This document shows, piece after piece, positions 5,959 through 14,610 of a stretch of 31,832 nt of DNA. The position numbers and the translations under genes were made by a program. Source of the stretch: Bacillota bacterium. Its GTDB lineage: Bacteria > Bacillota > Clostridia > Peptostreptococcales > Anaerovoracaceae. The DNA lies in the NCBI GenBank assembly GCA_016293805.1, contig JAEDDI010000022.1, positions 1 through 31,832 on the forward strand, written 5' to 3'. The notes under the pieces were generated by a model that was not told where the DNA came from, did not search any database, and saw only the letters and a list, made by a program, of their open reading frames with translations. Within the stretch, counting starts at the first letter, position 1, and every line of letters begins with the position of its first letter.

Positions 5959-6897
5959 ATGAAAATTGTATTGCTTGAGCCTCTTGGAATTCCTGATGAG
6001 GTTCTGGTTGAAAAAGTCAGGGAAGCCGCAGGTGACAATGAAGTAATTTATTACAACACACGCAGAGAAGATACCGAAACGCTTATTGAGAGAAGTCGTG
6101 ATGCAGATGCTGTTGTTCTTTCCAACTTTAAATTTAGCAGAGAAGTGATGGAGAAGTGTCCGCATCTGAAATACATCTGTGTGGCTTTCACAGGCTACGA
6201 TCACGTTGACATGGACTATGCAAGGGAAAGAGGTATAGCTGTATCAAACTGTGCGGGTTATTCAACAAGCGCTGTTGCCGACCTTGTATTCGGTTTTGTG
6301 ATTGATTTATACAGAAATATTATCAAATGTAACGATGTCGTAAGAAACGGCGGTACAAAGGCCGGTCTTATAGGACCTGAACTTGAAGGAAAGAAATTCG
6401 GCATCATAGGTACAGGTGCCATCGGTTCAAGGGTGGCACGCATTGCAAATGCCTTCGGCTGCAAGGTATATGCATATTCAAGAACCAGGAAGAATCTCCC
6501 GGATGTAACCTTCACAGATCTTGACACTCTGATGAGCACATGTGACATCATATCTGTTCATGTCCCTCAGAACAGCGAAACAACCGGTATGATTTCAAAA
6601 GAGAAGATTGCTCTTATGAAAAATGATGCCGTGCTTATAAACACGGCAAGAGGCCCTATAGTTGACAGCATCGCCCTTGCAGAAGCTCTTAACAATGGCA
6701 AAATAGCAGGCGCTGCAGTCGATGTGTTTGAAACAGAGCCGCCTATCGACCCAGAACATCCTCTTCTCAATGCCAGGAACTGTATCGCGACTCCTCATAT
6801 CGCATTCGCATCGGTCCAGGCAATGTACAAAAGAGCCGACATTGTATGTGAAAACATCAGGGCATACCTTGAAGGAAACCCTGTTAATCTCGTTTAA
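5959..6897 (+). CDS. D-2-hydroxyacid dehydrogenase, NAD(P)-dependent
   Basis: A 312-residue member of the D-isomer-specific 2-hydroxyacid dehydrogenase family, which interconverts 2-oxo acids and D-2-hydroxy acids. The Rossmann motif is GIIGTGAIGSRVA. The catalytic trio is visible as Arg in NTARGPIVD, Glu in DVFETEPP and His in ATPHIAFAS. The length is typical (310-330). I chose the ATG at 5959 because AAGGAG at 5945-5950 is eight bases upstream; a GTG at 5950 would overlap that site. It is a single-gene rightward unit with its own promoter and terminator. The substrate (glycerate, lactate, phenylpyruvate or another) cannot be read from the sequence. Confidence 0.9.
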   Translation: MKIVLLEPLGIPDEVLVEKVREAAGDNEVIYYNTRREDTETLIERSRDADAVVLSNFKFSREVMEKCPHLKYICVAFTGYDHVDMDYARERGIAVSNCAGYSTSAVADLVFGFVIDLYRNIIKCNDVVRNGGTKAGLIGPELEGKKFGIIGTGAIGSRVARIANAFGCKVYAYSRTRKNLPDVTFTDLDTLMSTCDIISVHVPQNSETTGMISKEKIALMKNDAVLINTARGPIVDSIALAEALNNGKIAGAAVDVFETEPPIDPEHPLLNARNCIATPHIAFASVQAMYKRADIVCENIRAYLEGNPVNLV

Positions 6898-6901
6898 TCC
6901 C

Positions 6902-6932
6902 GAAAGGAGCCGTCTGTGCTCCTTTCATTTTT
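6902..6932 (+). terminator. Terminator of the hydroxyacid dehydrogenase
   Basis: GAAAGGAGC (6902-6910) and GCTCCTTTC (6918-6926) form a perfect 9-bp stem with a 7-base loop, followed by ATTTTT. There is no T-run on the other side, so it acts rightward only. Confidence 0.8.
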
Positions 6933-6952
6933 AAAAAGTATATCTTTTTCAG

Positions 6953-7432
6953 TTAACCCCTGCCTGGTTTTCTCTTTCGCTTGCCTGTCATGGATATTAC
7001 TCTCAGTCTGAAAACCCGCGTTCTCATCACAGCCTCCCTGCTGAACACAAACTCATTTTCATGATACTGCGCCGTAATTATCTTAAGAGCCTCTTCCCTT
7101 TCTCCATCCGGAACCGGTTCGAGTATCCCTCTGCCCATAACACTTTCGTACTCCATAGTACAGTAACCTCTGTCTTCTTCACTGACAAGACGGTGTTCGC
7201 AGTCCATTTCAAACGATGCACGGCTGTCTTTTTCCATCAGATCATATTTTGTTCCTTCTGCTGCACCGTGAAAGTACAGATAAACATTATCTTCGCTGAT
7301 TCGCATACCGAAATTAAGCGGAACAATATACGGATACTCATCATCATTCAGTGCAAGCCTGCATACATCGCATTTCCTTATAACATCGAGAATATCTTTT
7401 CTGTTCTTTATCTCTCTGTCTGCTCTTCTCAT
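6953..7432 (-). CDS. Pyridoxamine 5'-phosphate oxidase-like flavin-binding protein
   Basis: A 159-residue PNPOx-like split-barrel protein of the group that includes nitroimidazole-resistance (Nim) proteins. Visible signatures are CRLALNDDEYPYIVPLNFG near the N-terminus, YFHGAAEGTKYDLM, and the acidic/GRG segment ESVMGRGIL. These proteins bind FMN or related cofactors and usually act as reductases; the substrate is unknown. I place the start at 7432: GGAGG lies eight bases upstream and the ATG overlaps the exonuclease stop as ATGA, whereas the longer reading frame starts inside that gene. It is the last gene of a coupled trio. Confidence 0.8.
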   Translation of the reverse strand: MRRADREIKNRKDILDVIRKCDVCRLALNDDEYPYIVPLNFGMRISEDNVYLYFHGAAEGTKYDLMEKDSRASFEMDCEHRLVSEEDRGYCTMEYESVMGRGILEPVPDGEREEALKIITAQYHENEFVFSREAVMRTRVFRLRVISMTGKRKRKPGRG

Positions 7433-8013
7433 ACATTTTCCTCCATATTCCCGCAAATATAGTACTCATCCTGAAACGCATCATCCATATCCATATGTTT
7501 CATCACTTTGATTGTATTATACACATCAGCCAGTGCATTATGCGTCCCGTCAGGCTTTTCCCTGAAATAGTAAAGGGCGTAATTCAGTGCGAACGATCTT
7601 CCTTCCTGCATGAACTGATCATCAAAAACAAGCTGAGCGTCAAAGGTATCAGGTATCCATCCGGCATCAATCCCATGCATTTCCATATTGTTTCTCAGCA
7701 TGCTTGTGTCCGAGGGGCCCCATGTGACAAACACAAAATCATCCCCGCACCACTTTCTGAATTCTTCAGCAGCCTCCGGAAACGGAAGCCCGGAGTACAG
7801 TTCCTCTTCAGTCAGAAGAGTCAGTTCCCTTATATCCCTGTTTATCTTCGGATAATACAAAGGTTTAACCATCTGGTTGAATTCCCCGGCAGTTTCAAGA
7901 TCTTCTGTAATCTTCACAGCAGCTATCTGCATTATCTCTCCATGAAGACCGGCTTTCTTCTTCCGTGCCACTGTCGGCTGGTTCCATTCCAGGTCCATTA
8001 CAATATATTTCAT
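7429..8013 (-). CDS. DEDD-type 3'-5' exonuclease (DnaQ/KapD-like)
   Basis: A 194-residue RNase T/DnaQ-fold exonuclease. The first metal-binding motif is DLEWNQ at residues 7-12 (D7, E9). A later Asp lies in TWGPSDTSML, and the third motif H..AD appears as THNALADVYNT, making it a DEDDh type. The KYIVMDLEWNQ opening is common in small stand-alone exonucleases of Clostridia. The start codon overlaps the stop of the metallopeptidase gene as ATGA, and its own stop overlaps the next gene in the same way. Whether it trims RNA or DNA cannot be decided. Confidence 0.85.
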   Translation of the reverse strand: MKYIVMDLEWNQPTVARKKKAGLHGEIMQIAAVKITEDLETAGEFNQMVKPLYYPKINRDIRELTLLTEEELYSGLPFPEAAEEFRKWCGDDFVFVTWGPSDTSMLRNNMEMHGIDAGWIPDTFDAQLVFDDQFMQEGRSFALNYALYYFREKPDGTHNALADVYNTIKVMKHMDMDDAFQDEYYICGNMEENV

Positions 8014-8573
8014 CTGAGATTCACCATCCTCATATACCGATCACCGTTTTCCTTAAGCCATTTCCTTTTCTCCCTGTAATCAGGGATTGCATCTCCTATC
8101 AGACTCCAGAATCTGCCTGAATGATTCATTTCAATTCTGTGACACAGTTCATGGATTATAACATAATCCATGATTTCTTCCGGCATTATGGATATGACTG
8201 CATTGAAACTGAGATTTCCCTTTGCACTGCAGCTTCCCCATCGTGTCTTCTGCAGCCTGATGCCTATTCTGCCGTATGAAATTCCAAGCCTCTCTGACAG
8301 CGTCACCACCCTTTGTGTGATTACTTTTGCTGCATTTTCTTTAAGCCTCAGTATCTCCTCATCAGAAAGAACCCTCACATCTTCCAGTGCTCTTCTCTTT
8401 TCCATCTGTTTTTCAAGATATATTTGAATATCTTTTTCTCTGATTTCAAGAAATCTCTCTATCTCCCTATCAGTAACAGAATACGGAGCTCTCACAATGA
8501 GTCTTCCCTCTTTATCGGTATATACAGCTAGTGTTTTTCTTCTGCTTCTTCTTAATTCATATTCCATAAACAT
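8010..8573 (-). CDS. YgjP-like zinc metallopeptidase
   Basis: A 187-residue protein of the YgjP/SprT-like gluzincin group. The zinc motif HExxH appears as IIHELCHRIEMNHS, followed by the FW..I......Y segment and RKWLKENG typical of the family. The N-terminus YELRRSRRKTLAVYT is the usual opening. Two starts are possible: 8573 (MFME) and 8567 (MEYE); neither has a clear ribosome site. A perfect TATAAT at 8580-8575 stands just before them, so the message may be leaderless or nearly so. It is the first gene of the exonuclease/PNPOx-like trio. Confidence 0.85.
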   Translation of the reverse strand: MFMEYELRRSRRKTLAVYTDKEGRLIVRAPYSVTDREIERFLEIREKDIQIYLEKQMEKRRALEDVRVLSDEEILRLKENAAKVITQRVVTLSERLGISYGRIGIRLQKTRWGSCSAKGNLSFNAVISIMPEEIMDYVIIHELCHRIEMNHSGRFWSLIGDAIPDYREKRKWLKENGDRYMRMVNLR

Positions 8574-8584
8574 AATTATACTGC

Positions 8585-8606
8585 AAAAGGACGCATCTCT
8601 GCGCCC
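8585..8606 (-). terminator. Terminator of the aromatic operon
   Basis: On the minus strand GGGCGCA, loop GAGA, then TGCGTCC form a 7-bp stem (8606-8589; one G-T pair), followed by TTTT (8588-8585). It begins at the aroQ stop codon and so closes the eight-gene aromatic operon. Confidence 0.7.
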
Positions 8607-9034
8607 TATAGATTATCTTTAAGCCATAGCAGTGCTTCTCTGTAACCCTCGAAGCCTTTACCTGTTATTGTCTTTGCAGCAGCAAGACCGATATATGATA
8701 TGTGTCTGAACGGCTCTCTTTCGTTCACCTCTGTGAGATGAACCTCAACTGCCGGTATCGCAACAGCCTTGACTGCATCAAGTATTGCAACACTTGTGTG
8801 TGTATATGCAGCCGGATTTATTACTATTCCGTCGAACTTTCCGTATGCCTCCTGTATCCTGTCAACGAGAGCACCCTCCCAGTTTGTCTGGTAAATCTCA
8901 TAATCTATTCCGTTTTCTCTGCACACATCATCTACAAACTTCTCAAGATCGGCATATGTATTGCTGCCGTACATCTCTGGTTCTCTGATTCCCAGCATAT
9001 TAAGATTGGGACCGTTCAATACGAGTATCCTCAT
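8606..9034 (-). CDS. aroQ: 3-dehydroquinate dehydratase, type II
   Basis: A 142-residue type II dehydroquinase (third shikimate step: 3-dehydroquinate to 3-dehydroshikimate). Family motifs are the opening ILVLNGPNLNMLGIREPEMYG with the lid Arg and catalytic Tyr, INPAAYTHTSVAI with the Asn and His, and EVHLTEVNEREPFR. The length matches the usual 140-150, and the enzyme is normally a cytosolic dodecamer. The ATG overlaps the stop of the chorismate mutase/AroE/AroK gene as ATGA, so the two are coupled. It is the last gene of the aromatic operon. Confidence 0.97.
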   Translation of the reverse strand: MRILVLNGPNLNMLGIREPEMYGSNTYADLEKFVDDVCRENGIDYEIYQTNWEGALVDRIQEAYGKFDGIVINPAAYTHTSVAILDAVKAVAIPAVEVHLTEVNEREPFRHISYIGLAAAKTITGKGFEGYREALLWLKDNL

Positions 9035-10524
9035 TCGTCCTCTTCCTCTCTGTCAAGACCAATCATTTTAGCAAGTATCTTCGCTGTCTTTCCTACTCCC
9101 ACATTGTCTATCTGTATATCACTCCAGCTTTCGTATTTTGGAGATCTTCTTCTGTACAGCACCTCAACTCCGTTCTCTTTTGAAAGAGGTCTGCCCCTTA
9201 CAGGAAGTTTGTCAAGATCTCTCTTAAGATACACTACAATACTGTTTTCTCTGAGAATTTCATAATTCTCATCTCTCTCAACAACTCCGCCGCCGCATGC
9301 GACTACTTTTCCTCCTCTTCTCAGTGCCTTCTTCAGGTTCTCTGTCTCAATGTCCCTGAATGCATCCTCACCTTCTGTTTCTATTATTTCTGCCGGAGTC
9401 ATTCCTGTCTTGTTTTTAACCATGCAGTCCATATCGATAAATTCCCTGTCTATGGAATTAGACAGTATTTTCCCTGTCGAAGTCTTTCCGGCACCGGGCA
9501 TTCCTATCATTACAATGTTTGCCTGTTCTATCTCGGTCTTTTTTATAACTTTTTCTATTGTCTCCGGACATATTTCCTTTCCTGTGAAAAGATTGCACGC
9601 CTTTGCAGCCTGAGCAACAAGCATCTTCATTCCTCCGCAGGAAGGAATTCCTGCTTTCTCAGCATCAAGCACAAATCTGGTCCTGAGCGGATTGTATATA
9701 AGGTCGACGGCAGCTTTGCAACGGCTGAACTTTGCAATATCAACAGGGGAAGTACCGTTTGCAGGATACATTCCAACAGGAGTGGCATTGACAACAATGT
9801 CGGCATCGTAATGTCTGTCGATATTCTCGTAATTATCTTCACCCGATCTTGAAATGAGCCTGACGGAATCTGCCCCCATGTCTTCGAGGGCTTTTTTTAC
9901 TGTTCCTGATACTCCGCCGCTTCCAAGCACAAGACATTTTGCACCCTGCACAGAAAACCCTTCACTCTCAATCATATATCTGAAACCGTAGTAATCTGTA
10001 TTGTCACCATAAAGGCTTCCGTCAGGTCTTCTGACAACAACATTTACACTGTTCGATTCCCTTGCGATATCGGATATTTCGCTGCAGTACTTCATGACAT
10101 CCCTTTTGTAGGGGATTGTCACGCATATACCGTCGAAAAGACCTTTTTCCATGTATGCTTCAAGTTCCTCGGGTTCCTTTTCGAAAAGACCGAACTGGTA
10201 TCCGCCAAGTGCCTTATGAATCTGAGGAGAGAAACTGTGTCCCAGCCTTCTTCCCAGAAGTCCGTATCTAACCTTGTTGTCCTCTTCAAAGGTTCTGCAC
10301 TGTTCCATTATTTTCATCATGATTCTTTCCATGTATTCTCTTTTATCTTTTGATGCAATCTGTCCGAGAGAATCTATCTTGTCACGTTCTCTCTTGGCAT
10401 CATATATGGAAAGATTGTGTTCTTCCTTGTACTTGCCGATTTCCCTGGCAACTTCGAACCTGTCCTCCAGCAGTTCGACAAGCTTCCTGTCAATCTTATC
10501 AATTCTGCTCCTTAATTCATCCAT
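9031..10524 (-). CDS. aroE/aroK: Trifunctional chorismate mutase / shikimate dehydrogenase / shikimate kinase
   Basis: A 497-residue three-domain protein. Residues 1-80 are an AroQ-type chorismate mutase (RSRIDKIDRKLVELLEDR, Lys31 in REIGKYK). Residues about 85-325 are AroE (LGHSFSP, TIPYK with Lys140, DNTDYYG with Asp177, nucleotide loop GSGGVSG 201-207, DLIYNPLRTRF). Residues about 334-497 are AroK (Walker A GMPGAGKT 341-348, FIDMD, GGG 411-413, RGRP 443-446). It would reduce dehydroshikimate, phosphorylate shikimate, and, two steps later, convert chorismate to prephenate. The domains keep their key residues, so all three activities look possible. It starts 4 bp after the aroC stop. Confidence 0.93.
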   Translation of the reverse strand: MDELRSRIDKIDRKLVELLEDRFEVAREIGKYKEEHNLSIYDAKRERDKIDSLGQIASKDKREYMERIMMKIMEQCRTFEEDNKVRYGLLGRRLGHSFSPQIHKALGGYQFGLFEKEPEELEAYMEKGLFDGICVTIPYKRDVMKYCSEISDIARESNSVNVVVRRPDGSLYGDNTDYYGFRYMIESEGFSVQGAKCLVLGSGGVSGTVKKALEDMGADSVRLISRSGEDNYENIDRHYDADIVVNATPVGMYPANGTSPVDIAKFSRCKAAVDLIYNPLRTRFVLDAEKAGIPSCGGMKMLVAQAAKACNLFTGKEICPETIEKVIKKTEIEQANIVMIGMPGAGKTSTGKILSNSIDREFIDMDCMVKNKTGMTPAEIIETEGEDAFRDIETENLKKALRRGGKVVACGGGVVERDENYEILRENSIVVYLKRDLDKLPVRGRPLSKENGVEVLYRRRSPKYESWSDIQIDNVGVGKTAKILAKMIGLDREEEDE

Positions 10525-10528
10525 TTAT

Positions 10529-11557
10529 TCAGTCTCCAATCAACATATCATAAACAGCGATGGCTGCTGCCGCTTCAATGCATGGAACCGCTCTCGGAAC
10601 TATGCACGGATCGTGCCTTCCTCTAACTTCAAGTTCTGCCGGCTCCATTTTTATCACATCAACACTTTCCTGCACCCTTCCGATAGACGGTGTAGGTTTC
10701 ATTTTGACGCGGAACACTATCGGCATTCCTGACGATATTCCTCCAAGAATACCCCCGTGGTTATTAGTCCTCGTCTCTATTTTACCATCATTTATGTAAA
10801 ATGGGTCATTATTCTCCGAACCTCTCATCCTGGTACTTCCGAATTCAATCGCCTTTACAGCGGGAATTCCGAATACTGCTGATGATATTCTGCTCTCCAT
10901 CCCTCCAAACAGTGCATCACCTATACCTGCAGGGACTCCTTTAATCACGCATTCAATCTCACCGCCTATGGAATCACCCTCAGCCCTCACCTTTGCTATC
11001 TCTGCTATCATGAGTTCCCCTTTTTCTCTTGATACAACAGGAAACTCGCTGTGTATTTCCCCCAGCGGATCATCCTTGATCCCGCCAAGTTCACTGATAT
11101 GAGCACTTATGCTGATTCCCTGTTTTTCCATGAACTGCATCACAATACCGCCGGCTATGCATAAGGGCGCAGTCATTCTTCCGGACCACCTGCCTCCTCC
11201 GGTTTCTATATTTCCATATTTAACCCATGATGTGTAATCTGCATGACCGGGACGTGGAACTGTAATGACATTTCCGTAATCACCGGGACGTATATTGGTA
11301 TTGTATATAACTGCTTCGAGCCTTTTACCATCTGTTTTTCCATCAGTTATTCCGGATACTATTTCAGGTACATCGGCTTCTTTTCTTGGTGTCGACCATG
11401 AATTATGACCCGGCGCTCTTCTGTTCAGGAAAGCCTGAAGTCTTTCCATATCCACAGCAAGTCCTGCCGGTAGTCCGTCTATCACAACGCCTATCTTCTC
11501 CGCATGTGATGCTCCGTAAATATCAACGCTGATATTCCTTCCGAATGCTACTGACAT
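10529..11557 (-). CDS. aroC: Chorismate synthase
   Basis: A 342-residue chorismate synthase that converts EPSP to chorismate using reduced FMN (seventh shikimate step). Signatures are the opening SVAFGRNISVDIYGASHAE (GxSHG-like), RAPGHNSWSTPRKE, PRPGHADYTSWVKYG, GGGRWSGRMTA and RTNNHGGILGG. I place the start at 11557 because the homologous N-terminus begins there and GGAGGTG lies just upstream; a longer frame to 11593 adds 12 unrelated residues. The start lies 35 bp inside the end of aroA in another frame, implying coupled translation. Slightly shorter than the usual 350-390. Confidence 0.96.
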   Translation of the reverse strand: MSVAFGRNISVDIYGASHAEKIGVVIDGLPAGLAVDMERLQAFLNRRAPGHNSWSTPRKEADVPEIVSGITDGKTDGKRLEAVIYNTNIRPGDYGNVITVPRPGHADYTSWVKYGNIETGGGRWSGRMTAPLCIAGGIVMQFMEKQGISISAHISELGGIKDDPLGEIHSEFPVVSREKGELMIAEIAKVRAEGDSIGGEIECVIKGVPAGIGDALFGGMESRISSAVFGIPAVKAIEFGSTRMRGSENNDPFYINDGKIETRTNNHGGILGGISSGMPIVFRVKMKPTPSIGRVQESVDVIKMEPAELEVRGRHDPCIVPRAVPCIEAAAAIAVYDMLIGD

Positions 11558-12731
11558 ATGCCACTTCACCTCCAAGTGCTGTATAATGTTCAAAGAATGC
11601 AGGGTATGACTTGTTCACAGCCTCGCAGCCTTTAATCTCAATTACTCCGTCCGATATGCAGGCTGCAGTTGCCGCCATCATCACTATTCTGTGGTCATTG
11701 TATCCGTCTGCGGTGCCGCCTTTCAGTCTTTCAACACCTCTGATTGCAAGAGAATCGTACCTCTCTTCTATATCTGCTCCAAGACCGTTCATCACTTCTG
11801 TTACTGCCTTCAGTCTGTCGCTTTCCTTAAATCTCAGTCTCTGTGCATTGACTATATTTGTCACCGCACCCTTCTTTCTTGCACTTGCAAGAACACAGAG
11901 GACAGGAACAAGATCCGGAATGTCTGACACATCTATATCTATTTCCTTGTCACTGCATGTTATGTTAAGGTAATCAGCAATGCGCTTGTCACCCTGTGCT
12001 GAATCCGGGTTAAGACCTGTACACGTAATATTTCCTTCAGAAACAGCATCCATAACCAGCCAGAAGGCAGCATTTGACCAGTCACCTTCAATATCATCTA
12101 TATACTTTTCCGGAAGATTATATCTCTGCTTTCCTCTTACTTCAAAGAACGATTCTCCCTCGTATATTTCTATCCCTGCTTTCTTCAGAACATCAAGTGT
12201 CATGTCCACATATGGTCTTGACTGCAAAACTCCGTCTATCTCGATACGGCTGTTTCCTTCGCACAAAGGCAGTGCCATCAGAAGCCCTGTAACATACTGA
12301 GATGAGATATTACCCGGAAGTCTGTAAATTCCAGCCTCAAGTTTTCCCTCTGTCCATATTGGATTCTCTCCGTCGCTGCTCATGGTACATCCATGTCCGA
12401 CAAGCTGCTCTCTCAGGGCAGTCATCGGTCTTTCAGGCAGCCTTCCACATGTAGCAAACTCATTTCTGCCCCCAAATACTGCTGCCACAGGAACCATAAA
12501 CCTGAGCGTTGAACCGCTCTCTCTGCAGTTCATCTTTTTCACTTCTCTGTCTCCAAGAAGAGCCTGTATACACTCTTTTGTCGCTGAAATATCCTCTGAC
12601 AGACCATCAGCCTTTCCCTCAAGGGAAAGGCCTGAAAGACCTGCAGCTATCATTAATCTGTGTGCCGCCGATTTGGAAGGAATAGCTTTTAATGATCCGC
12701 CCTGAACCGGCTTTACAATTTGACAATTCAT
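11523..12731 (-). CDS. aroA: 3-phosphoshikimate 1-carboxyvinyltransferase (EPSP synthase)
   Basis: A 402-residue EPSP synthase that joins PEP to shikimate-3-phosphate (sixth step). The family landmarks are KAIPSKSAAHRLMIAAGLS at the N-terminus, NCRESGSTLRFMVPVAAV (the usual NSGTSxR loop appears as CRESGSTLR), PGNISSQYVTGLLMALP, EGDWSNAAFW, LRFKESDRLKAV and DGYNDHRIVMMAA. The overall length is slightly short of the usual 420-440. It starts 2 bp after the aroB stop and overlaps aroC. Glyphosate sensitivity class cannot be settled by eye. Confidence 0.96.
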   Translation of the reverse strand: MNCQIVKPVQGGSLKAIPSKSAAHRLMIAAGLSGLSLEGKADGLSEDISATKECIQALLGDREVKKMNCRESGSTLRFMVPVAAVFGGRNEFATCGRLPERPMTALREQLVGHGCTMSSDGENPIWTEGKLEAGIYRLPGNISSQYVTGLLMALPLCEGNSRIEIDGVLQSRPYVDMTLDVLKKAGIEIYEGESFFEVRGKQRYNLPEKYIDDIEGDWSNAAFWLVMDAVSEGNITCTGLNPDSAQGDKRIADYLNITCSDKEIDIDVSDIPDLVPVLCVLASARKKGAVTNIVNAQRLRFKESDRLKAVTEVMNGLGADIEERYDSLAIRGVERLKGGTADGYNDHRIVMMAATAACISDGVIEIKGCEAVNKSYPAFFEHYTALGGEVAYVSSIRKEYQR

Positions 12732-12733
12732 AT

Positions 12734-13771
12734 TTATTCTCCTGTCTCAAGAAGATCCTTTAACGATTCAAGCGGTGTCTTCTCTATTTTAACTCTTCCG
12801 GGTTTCAGCGGGAGCACCAGATTGATACTGTCTCCTGACGCCTTCTTGTCCATTTTCATCATCTCTGCCACATCTTCCGCACTGTAGTCTGCTTTGACCG
12901 GCAGGCCGAATTTCATCAGTGCTTCTGTCAGTCTGTCAGCACATGAATCTGCACATATTCCCTTCGCTGCAGCAATACGGCATATCTTTACCATGCCGCA
13001 GGCAACCGCTTCTCCATGCAGCATTGAAAACCCCGAAAGTTTCTCATATGCATGCCCTATTGAATGGCCGAAATTAAGTATCTGGCGTCTGCCCGATTCA
13101 AATTCATCTTCATTTACTATATCTGCCTTTATCTTTACGCATCTTTCAATTATCTCATCTATACTTCTTTCAAGAATATCGAAAATATCCTCATCCGCTA
13201 TCATTCCGTATTTGATAACCTCAGCAAAGCCGTTATTATAATCTCTCTCAGCAAGTGTATCAAAGACGGCTGTATCACATATTACCGCAGAGGGCTGACA
13301 GAACGCTCCGGCAAGATTCTTCCCTTCAGGAAGATCAACTGCAGTCTTACCGCCCACCGATGAATCAACTGCAGCAAGAACCGTAGTCGGAATCTGCACA
13401 TATCTTATGCCGCGCATATATACTGCAGCCGCAAAACCTGTGATATCTCCTGTAACTCCTCCTCCCAGGGCAACCGCCACATCCTTTCTGGAGAAGTGAT
13501 TTGCTGCCATAAATGACAGGATTTCAGCAAGAACCTGAAGATTCTTACTCTCCTCACCTGCGGGTATTACATATTTGACCGCATCATAGCCGCTGTTTCT
13601 GAGACTGTTCATAAGCTGCTCTGAATGAACCTTGTCAACATTGCTGTCTGTGACAACAACAGCCCTGTTTCCTCCGGCAGCTTCCCTGATATATTCTCCC
13701 GCTTCAGAAAGCAGTCCTCTGTCTATATATATATTGTATTTCTTAGATGCATTTACCTTAACAATTCTCAT
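12734..13771 (-). CDS. aroB: 3-dehydroquinate synthase
   Basis: A 345-residue NAD- and metal-dependent enzyme that cyclises DAHP to 3-dehydroquinate (second step). Visible motifs are PAGEESKNL, the glycine-rich NAD site ALGGGVTGDITGFAAAVYMRG, TTVLAAVDSSVGGKTAVDLPEGKN, and the metal ligands in ILNFGHSIGHAYE and LHGEAVACGM. The length is normal. The ATG at 13771 overlaps the tyrA TAA by one base (TAATG), consistent with coupled translation. Confidence 0.97.
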   Translation of the reverse strand: MRIVKVNASKKYNIYIDRGLLSEAGEYIREAAGGNRAVVVTDSNVDKVHSEQLMNSLRNSGYDAVKYVIPAGEESKNLQVLAEILSFMAANHFSRKDVAVALGGGVTGDITGFAAAVYMRGIRYVQIPTTVLAAVDSSVGGKTAVDLPEGKNLAGAFCQPSAVICDTAVFDTLAERDYNNGFAEVIKYGMIADEDIFDILERSIDEIIERCVKIKADIVNEDEFESGRRQILNFGHSIGHAYEKLSGFSMLHGEAVACGMVKICRIAAAKGICADSCADRLTEALMKFGLPVKADYSAEDVAEMMKMDKKASGDSINLVLPLKPGRVKIEKTPLESLKDLLETGE

Positions 13772-14610
13772 TATTTCCCGTCAGTTTCTTCCTTCCTTAT
13801 TCTTCCCTCTCTTAAAAGCTCTCTCATTTTGTCGTGGTCTTCACAAGCAAGAGCTTCTCTGTACTCGGTAAGAGCTCCTATGATATGATCAACCTCAAAT
13901 ATGAGATTATCCCGATTATCCATGAACAGTTCAGTCCACATATTTTCATTAAGCCATGCAACCCTGGTCAGATCCTTGTAGCTTCCGGCAGAGAATCCCT
14001 TGTGCGACCTGGCTGTCGGGCTCTTTATATACGCATTTGACACAACATGAGCAAGCTGTGATGTAAACGCTATGAGGCGGTCATGCTCTTCTGCCGTCGT
14101 CACACTGATATTCCCAAACTGTGCCGGTGCAAGAAGTTCCTTGACATGGGCAAGAAGTTCGATATTGTCGAACGTGTGCGGAACTATGACCATAGGCGCT
14201 CCTCTGAAGAGTTTCTCTGTGCTGTACTTGTATCCTGAAAAATGCCTTCCCGCCATAGGATGCCCTCCAAGATATGTAAGCCCATATTCATCAGCTGTCT
14301 CAAAGCACGGTTCACATACACTCTCTTTTACACCGCAGCAGTCTATTACCACGGTGTCCTTTGAAATATATGGAGCCATTTCTCTGAAATATTCAACTGC
14401 AGCCTCAGGATATATGCATATAAGGAGGAGGTCGCATTCCCCTATATTATCCTTTGTAAGCACATCCTTAATGTCCTCTGCCAGCACTGCCAGCTGATTT
14501 ATTTTGCTGTCGCTGTCATATCCCAGAACCTGCCATCCATCGTACTCGTTATATGCTTTTACAAAAGAGCCCCCTATAAGGCCCAGACCTGCAACTCCCA
14601 GTGTCTTCAT
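13771..14610 (-). CDS. tyrA: Prephenate dehydrogenase
   Basis: A 279-residue TyrA that oxidatively decarboxylates prephenate to 4-hydroxyphenylpyruvate. The Rossmann motif GVAGLGLIGGSFVKA begins at residue 4, and GGHPMAGRHFSGY and AFTSQLAHVVSNAY are family hallmarks. No ACT domain follows, so no obvious allosteric site is present. I chose the ATG at 14610, which overlaps the aroF stop by one base (TGATG); the longer frame to 14694 adds 28 basic and cysteine-containing residues inside aroF and is not credible. Confidence 0.94.
   Translation of the reverse strand: MKTLGVAGLGLIGGSFVKAYNEYDGWQVLGYDSDSKINQLAVLAEDIKDVLTKDNIGECDLLLICIYPEAAVEYFREMAPYISKDTVVIDCCGVKESVCEPCFETADEYGLTYLGGHPMAGRHFSGYKYSTEKLFRGAPMVIVPHTFDNIELLAHVKELLAPAQFGNISVTTAEEHDRLIAFTSQLAHVVSNAYIKSPTARSHKGFSAGSYKDLTRVAWLNENMWTELFMDNRDNLIFEVDHIIGALTEYREALACEDHDKMRELLREGRIRKEETDGK

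Noticed and set aside
7495..8079. 194-residue plus-strand frame opposite the exonuclease
   Set aside because: It mirrors the exonuclease gene, has no ribosome site, and the minus-strand gene has clear DEDD motifs and ATGA-coupled neighbours.
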